Part shown: positions 5,777-9,177 of the stretch, in pieces
How positions within the stretch are numbered: position 1 is the first letter of the stretch
Layout: every line of letters begins with the position of its first letter
Assembly: GCA_903970295.1 (NCBI GenBank)
Contig: CAJCHQ010001026.1
Coordinates: 1 to 9,177 of the forward strand
DNA length: 9,177 nucleotides
Source of the DNA: Bryobacterales bacterium
GTDB taxonomy: Bacteria > Cyanobacteriota > Vampirovibrionia > Obscuribacterales > Obscuribacteraceae
Direction: 5' to 3'
The notes under the pieces: generated by a model
Seen by the model: the letters and a program-made list of their open reading frames with translations, nothing else
The model's database searches: none
Told to the model about the DNA's origin: nothing
Translations under genes and position numbers: made by a program

Positions 5777-7384
5777 TTAAGCGTTTTTGGTACCACCAAG
5801 GAAGCCAAAGAAAACACCATTTGGATCATATTTAGCTCGAATTTCTTCCATCCGTTTCCATTTGTCGGCTGTGTAAGATTCCTGCACTCGCCCCGGATCT
5901 TCGACAAAATCGGTTTCACCAATGTAATGCTGACTGGTGAAGGGCTTGATGATAGCGACAACTTCTTCCTGCCATTTGCGATTGGCAGCATCATCGGCTT
6001 CATTTTCCCAAATCGCCCAGGAGCCACCATAAGAGGAAGCATCCATCGAAAGAGATACATTCGGATTCGGCTCGAGAATATTTTTCGGTCCAGTACTCTG
6101 GACGAAACAGATCACCGATTTCGGCGAAGGAGCATCTACGATTTTGTCGCGAAGAGCCATTAGCATATCGACGGGCTTAGCTTTAGAACACTGGTTTTCG
6201 CAGAGATTGCGATGATTTTCAGGCCACGCTGCTCCGGAAATGTCAGACAATTTGGCAAAGTCGGTGGGCTCGTTTACAGACTTCGACAGCACCTTTTTCA
6301 CAACCGATCCACCTTCGAGAATCGCAAGTGCCGATTCTGATTCTTCTTTGGTGTGACCAAAAGCAACAGCTGCGATCATGCAACATTTACCGTTGTACTC
6401 TTTGCATTGATCGGTAAGCTGTGGCGGCGCTTTGGTCAAGAAGAACGAGAGCTCGACGATATCCGGCATTTTTCTACCCTGCTCAGTTATTTCTTCGATT
6501 ACCTCTTTCAAATCTTTCAAGGAATAAAAATACGTACTGCTCGTAATCGCCTTCGGCAACGAATAACACTTAAGGTGAAAACGTGTAGCCACAGCAAACA
6601 TACCCGGTCCACAACCGCGAGCAGCCCAGAATAAATCGCTGTTCTCAGTGGCACTGGCTTTAGTCATTTTTCCGTCAGCCGTAACAAAATCGATAGCTTC
6701 GATACTGAGACAGGCTGGACCCCAGTGACTCAAGTTCCACGACATGCCACCATTGAGGAGATAACCGCTAGCTTTCACAGTCGGACAATGACCGGTTGGG
6801 AATGCCAGATCGTGTTCGCCCAGCTTGCGCGCCAAGTCGCGGTTACTGATTACCGGCTGAATCACTGCCGTTTTTGTCTCTTTGTCGATTTTTACTTCGG
6901 TCAGTTCGGAAAGATCGATTGTCATGCCACCATTGCGTACGGCTAGCCCACACCAGGTATGGCCACCACCATGCACGACAACTTTCAGCCCATTTTCACG
7001 GGCGAAATTGACGGCTTCCATTACATCGTGTTCGTTCTTAACCGTGACGATCACATCCGGAGAGCGGTTTGGCTTGATATTGTTCCAAACCATGGCACTT
7101 CGTACAGCAGCAAAATCAGGTGCACTGGCAGTTACCACCTTGCCCTCGATTTTCTTGCTGAGCAAATCCCAGTTCGGTTGTACCGCACCACCGGCGGCAC
7201 CACGTCCGGCAGCGGCAGCGCCTTTGATCACGGCATTTTCAACCATAAAGAAGAGTGCCCCGGTTGCGGCAGCTGATGAAGCGAGAAACCGGCGGCGGCT
7301 AATGCCGCTGCGCCAGATTTCTTGTAAACTGCTCAGGGCGCTCGACTGCAAGGGAGCCTCGCCATGGTTTTTTTCGCCTGTCAT
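5777..7384 (-). CDS. Tat-exported FAD-linked oxidase (PCMH/berberine-bridge type)
   Basis: A 535-residue flavoprotein oxidase. The N-terminus is a twin-arginine signal: SRRRFL (29-34) followed by a hydrophobic Ala-rich stretch (35-48), so the folded, flavin-loaded enzyme is expected outside the cytoplasmic membrane. An FAD-binding PCMH domain spans roughly 105-275, with VHGGGHTWCGLAVRNGG (137-153) and GHCPTVKASGYLLNGGMSW (198-216). H142 and C200 match the histidine and cysteine that tether FAD at two points in berberine bridge enzyme relatives. The C-terminus ends with KYDPNGVFFGF, the family's closing BBE motif. Such enzymes oxidise alcohols, sugars, amines or phenolics and reduce oxygen to peroxide; the substrate here cannot be read. 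AAAGGAG ends 4 bases before the ATG. It has its own candidate promoter (7447-7476) and lies 132 bases downstream of a tautomerase. A terminator-like palindrome follows. Confidence 0.93.
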   Translation of the reverse strand: MTGEKNHGEAPLQSSALSSLQEIWRSGISRRRFLASSAAATGALFFMVENAVIKGAAAAGRGAAGGAVQPNWDLLSKKIEGKVVTASAPDFAAVRSAMVWNNIKPNRSPDVIVTVKNEHDVMEAVNFARENGLKVVVHGGGHTWCGLAVRNGGMTIDLSELTEVKIDKETKTAVIQPVISNRDLARKLGEHDLAFPTGHCPTVKASGYLLNGGMSWNLSHWGPACLSIEAIDFVTADGKMTKASATENSDLFWAARGCGPGMFAVATRFHLKCYSLPKAITSSTYFYSLKDLKEVIEEITEQGRKMPDIVELSFFLTKAPPQLTDQCKEYNGKCCMIAAVAFGHTKEESESALAILEGGSVVKKVLSKSVNEPTDFAKLSDISGAAWPENHRNLCENQCSKAKPVDMLMALRDKIVDAPSPKSVICFVQSTGPKNILEPNPNVSLSMDASSYGGSWAIWENEADDAANRKWQEEVVAIIKPFTSQHYIGETDFVEDPGRVQESYTADKWKRMEEIRAKYDPNGVFFGFLGGTKNA

Positions 7385-7446
7385 AAGGCTCCTTTATTGG
7401 CAAAAGATTGAATTTGACGGCTTCACGCGAAACGTCACAACGCTCG

Positions 7447-7476
7447 ACTATAGCACCAAAATGTGAGACCAAGCAA
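7447..7476 (-). promoter_or_regulatory. Candidate promoter of the FAD oxidase gene
   Basis: The minus strand has TTGCTT (7471-7476), an 18-base spacer, then TATAGT (7447-7452) preceded by TGC, an extended -10 arrangement. Transcription would start near 7440, leaving a leader of about 55 bases before the ATG at 7384. A short inverted repeat, TGACG (7415-7419) and CGTCA (7433-7437), falls in that leader. The oxidase could therefore be transcribed independently of the upstream tautomerase. Confidence 0.5.
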
Positions 7477-7516
7477 TCGCATCGCCTGGGATTTGAGGAC
7501 CATGCAAGTAGCGAAT

Positions 7517-7990
7517 CTAAGTGTTGGCTACGTTCACTCGTTCCCTGTCCGGCACTTTTCCGGTGGCTATATAGCGAGCAATATCTTTGAAATTGAAAAT
7601 TCGACCGAGCGCTCCCCAATTTCCGTCAGGCAGTTCGCGCACGAGACACCATACTCGTGCCTTGTTTTCATCCGACTCTTCCTCATCAGCCGCCTGCAAG
7701 ATAGCCGCCGTGAACAGCCTGACCAATTCGTTTTTCCGCTCTCCATCGAGCGCTCCCACAGGCACAGTCACTTGGGCCCGATAAACCGGATGCGGGGCAG
7801 CCTTGCCGCCGACATAAATGTCTCCGACAGGCTTTTCATCAACGAAAGCCCAGGCAATTGCTCGGGCGCGTTCGCTTTCCGGCGGCACTCCCTCCATGCG
7901 CAATAATGTCGAAGTGAGCAAATCGACGAGTGCGTCCCTTTTTTCTCTGGTTATTCTGCCCGCGGGCAACGTCAGGTCTATCATTGGCAT
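7517..7990 (-). CDS. Tautomerase superfamily protein, double-length (cis-CaaD-like layout)
   Basis: A protein of 157 residues. The start at 7990 leaves proline directly after the initiator methionine (MPMIDLTLPAG); in this superfamily the amino-terminal proline is the catalytic base that shifts enol/keto protons. A GAAGG at 8001-8005 lies 10 bases upstream. An in-frame ATG at 8026 would bury the proline and is rejected. Two beta-alpha-beta units appear in tandem: residues 2-60 and about 69-140 (YRAQVTVPVGALDGERKNELVRLFTAAIL). Only the first begins with proline. The segment RVWCLVRELPDGNWGALGR (112-130) matches the conserved E-x-P-x-x-NWG stretch. The layout resembles trimeric cis-3-chloroacrylic acid dehalogenase and relatives, but the substrate is not known. 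It is probably cytosolic. It is divergent from the HxlR-type regulator and upstream of the FAD oxidase, suggesting shared control. Confidence 0.88.
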   Translation of the reverse strand: MPMIDLTLPAGRITREKRDALVDLLTSTLLRMEGVPPESERARAIAWAFVDEKPVGDIYVGGKAAPHPVYRAQVTVPVGALDGERKNELVRLFTAAILQAADEEESDENKARVWCLVRELPDGNWGALGRIFNFKDIARYIATGKVPDRERVNVANT

Positions 7991-8011
7991 GGTATATCTA
8001 CCTTCAGGGCG

Positions 8012-8028
8012 AGTTGCATCATACAACT
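8012..8028. promoter_or_regulatory. Inverted repeat in the HxlR-tautomerase divergent promoter, candidate operator
   Basis: AGTTG (8012-8016) and CAACT (8024-8028) flank a 7-base spacer in the 90-base gap between the two divergent starts. The repeat covers TATGAT (8018-8023, minus strand), a good -10 for the tautomerase gene, and TTGCAT (8014-8019, plus strand), a possible -35 for the regulator. HxlR-family proteins bind as dimers and commonly repress a divergent neighbour and themselves, so this is the natural operator candidate. Binding is inferred only. Confidence 0.45.
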
Positions 8029-8041
8029 TTCACCTTATCAG
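8014..8041 (+). promoter_or_regulatory. Candidate promoter of the HxlR-type regulator
   Basis: TTGCAT (8014-8019), a 16-base spacer, then TATCAG (8036-8041, 4 of 6 matches to the -10 consensus). Transcription would start near 8049, just past the upstream in-frame ATG at 8048, which supports the start codon at 8081. The match is modest. Confidence 0.35.
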
Positions 8042-8080
8042 ACCCAGATGCACTCTGCAACCAAGAAGCAGGAAACACTG

Positions 8081-8581
8081 ATGAGACACCGTAGTTTCGA
8101 AGACATGGACTGTTCGATCGCACGCAGCTTAGAGATTGTCGGCGAATGGTGGTCGTTGCTGATTCTCCGAGAAGCGTTTCAAGGCGTGAGAAGATTCGAC
8201 GACTTTCAAGAAAAGCTGGGCATCGCTCGCAACGTTTTGACCACGCGCTTAAACAAACTGGTCGAGAACGGCATTTTGGAAAAACGGCTTTATCAGAGTA
8301 ACCCAGACCGAAATGAATATAGATTGACTGAAAAAGGGCTAGATCTGTATCCGGTCCTCGTCACTTTAATGCAATGGGGCGATAAGTGGGCAACCAGTGC
8401 CACTCAGGCATCGGCGAAACTGACTCACAAAAGTTGTGCCCACATCACTCGCCCGGTTTTGACTTGCGATCATTGCGGAGAAGCAGTCAATGTGAGAGAT
8501 CTCAGCGCCGAAATCACGAAGGGATCGGGGTACCCGACTGACATTCAAATAAAAAACGCCGACAGATCCGAAGCATCATGA
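8081..8581 (+). CDS. HxlR-family winged-helix transcriptional regulator with Cys/His-rich C-terminus
   Basis: A 166-residue DNA-binding protein. The HxlR core is clear: CSIARSLEIVGEWWSLLILRE (11-31) with the conserved cysteine C11, the recognition-helix region FQEKLGIARNVLTTRLNKLVENGILEKR (42-69), the wing (YQSNPDRNEYRLTEKG, 71-86) and the dimer helix YPVLVTLMQWGDKW. A C-terminal extension holds H116, C119, H121, C129 and C132 (including CDHC), possibly a metal or redox site; similar tails occur in part of this family. HxlR proteins such as B. subtilis YodB sense quinones or other electrophiles through the N-terminal cysteine. The start at 8081 is chosen because AGGAA (8070-8074) stands 6 bases upstream; the ATG at 8048 adds 11 residues without a ribosome site. 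It is divergent from the tautomerase and probably controls it. Confidence 0.92.
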   Translation: MRHRSFEDMDCSIARSLEIVGEWWSLLILREAFQGVRRFDDFQEKLGIARNVLTTRLNKLVENGILEKRLYQSNPDRNEYRLTEKGLDLYPVLVTLMQWGDKWATSATQASAKLTHKSCAHITRPVLTCDHCGEAVNVRDLSAEITKGSGYPTDIQIKNADRSEAS

Positions 8582-8679
8582 AAGAGACGACCACCGTGCT
8601 GACACAGCGCGGACCATTTGCCATCGGACGATCGAGTTTGGAGATTTCCTTGGTATCAAAGATGGTTCTAAATTGGTAG
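8578..8679 (+). CDS. Possible 33-residue ORF overlapping the HxlR stop codon
   Basis: An ATG at 8578 overlaps the regulator's TGA in the ATGA arrangement that often couples translation. The product would begin MKETTTVLTQRGPFAIGRSS and end at a TAG at 8677-8679. I do not recognise it. No separate ribosome binding site is evident. It may be a real coupled micro-ORF, the remnant of a decayed gene, or chance. Confidence 0.22.
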   Translation: MKETTTVLTQRGPFAIGRSSLEISLVSKMVLNW

Positions 8680-8781
8680 CCATGGCCGGAGAACGGATGA
8701 AGCTGCCAGGCTATGAAAACACCGCCGGCATTGGGGCTACCCATCGATCGGTTTCAAAATCAGACGCCAGTTTTATTTCGG
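8582..8781. other. Convergent intergenic stretch between the regulator and the copper monooxygenase
   Basis: These 200 bases lie between two converging gene ends. Apart from the possible 33-residue ORF, I see no convincing gene: open frames on either strand match no family I know. No strong hairpin with a T-run was found, so the terminators of both flanking genes are not identified. Confidence 0.4.
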
Positions 8782-9177
8782 CTATTTGGGCAGGCTTTCG
8801 CCAACGTGATGCTTCGACATTTCAATCAAATACGCAGGCATGTCCATTCTGTTCACGAGAATGCCATTATAGAAAATTATTCCCATTTCGTCTGTCGTTG
8901 ATTCGCCTCGAGTGACGCGCTTGGACGGGTTGGAAGGATTTTTTGGATTCTCGCTCGAATTGTCGTACGTGAATTCGGCTGTGACGACTGTACCTTTGGG
9001 CAGTCTAATCGGCTCTGCATATTTATATTGTTCTTGCCAATTGAAATCCCAATTCTTGATCCAGATTAAAGGGATTGTTTTTTTGTCAGGAGTTTCGGCC
9101 CACGATTTGATTTCTCGACACAAAAGATGCGCGTGGGGTGTGGCTAAAAGCAAATCGTAATCAACCGGCACGACGGA
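8782..9177 (-). CDS. PHM-like copper type II monooxygenase, C-terminal fragment (N-terminus off window)
   Basis: The minus-strand frame is open from the right edge to a TAG at 8782, giving the last 131 residues. The pattern PHAHLLCREIKSW, IWIKNWDFNWQEQY, RLPKGT, TYDNSSENPKNP and TTDEMG is that of bacterial proteins carrying the C-terminal domain of copper type II ascorbate-dependent monooxygenases (peptidylglycine hydroxylase relatives). In that family a His-x-His pair and a methionine bind the substrate-oxidising copper; H15, H17 and M98 of this fragment fit. Bacterial members are usually exported and often fused to a thioredoxin-like or cytochrome domain upstream, which cannot be seen here. 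Function in bacteria is largely unknown. The final segment (VNRMDMPAYLIEMSKHHVGESLPK) is less conserved. A GTG at 9171 is only an in-frame codon inside the gene, not its start. Confidence 0.82.
   Translation of the reverse strand, partial: SVVPVDYDLLLATPHAHLLCREIKSWAETPDKKTIPLIWIKNWDFNWQEQYKYAEPIRLPKGTVVTAEFTYDNSSENPKNPSNPSKRVTRGESTTDEMGIIFYNGILVNRMDMPAYLIEMSKHHVGESLPK

Noticed and set aside
5690..6163. Plus-strand open frame of 157 codons
   Set aside because: It lies antisense to the C-terminal half of the FAD oxidase, whose family motifs fix the minus-strand frame; its own product resembles nothing and has no ribosome site.
6882..7466. Plus-strand open frame of 194 codons
   Set aside because: Antisense shadow of the Tat signal and FAD-binding region of the oxidase.
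7299..7619. Minus-strand open frame between the tautomerase and the oxidase
   Set aside because: It overlaps the ends of both real genes out of frame and contains the oxidase promoter region; the product has no family features.
8514..8744. Minus-strand open frame of 76 codons in the convergent gap
   Set aside because: No family match, overlaps the end of the regulator gene, and has no ribosome site that I can see.

Overview
The window (about 50% GC by eye) carries ordinary bacterial protein-coding genes with recognisable Shine-Dalgarno sites. No tRNA, rRNA, CRISPR array, transposase or phage gene was seen. The organism cannot be named from sequence alone. A Tat-dependent berberine-bridge-type oxidase, a bacterial PHM-like copper monooxygenase, a membrane desaturase and a YbiT-type ABC-F protein suggest a free-living, oxygen-using bacterium with a Gram-negative-type envelope. 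Soil groups such as Planctomycetes, Acidobacteria or non-photosynthetic Cyanobacteriota (Obscuribacterales-like) would fit, but that is inference.

Left part (1-1036, minus strand): a hotdog-fold thioesterase-like protein lies directly upstream of a crotonase (enoyl-CoA hydratase/isomerase family) gene that runs off the left edge. The two are probably cotranscribed and act on acyl-CoA. After a divergent, roughly 450-base gap come two plus-strand genes: a three-histidine-box fatty acid desaturase with an acidic low-complexity tail (1493-2452), and a YdbC-like aldo/keto reductase (2546-3418). An A/T-rich hairpin sits just before the reductase ribosome binding site.

Middle (3466-5692): a YbiT-type ABC-F ATPase on the minus strand is divergent from a small orphan gene (5281-5595). 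An 11-bp tandem repeat lies upstream of the orphan. A perfect 24-bp palindrome at 5669-5692 separates the orphan from the convergent oxidase gene and probably acts as the terminator for the oxidase.

Right part (5777-9177): a Tat-exported FAD oxidase with both residues expected for bicovalent flavin attachment (5777-7384) follows a double-length tautomerase (7517-7990), both on the minus strand. A HxlR-type regulator (8081-8581) is divergent from the tautomerase. Their 90-bp shared promoter region has an inverted repeat overlapping candidate promoter elements for both directions. This looks like a small regulated oxidation module, perhaps responding to quinones, aldehydes or phenolic compounds; the substrate is unknown. 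A PHM-like copper monooxygenase enters from the right edge (8782-9177). The HxlR-tautomerase-oxidase cluster is the best candidate for something not well described, but each family in it is known.
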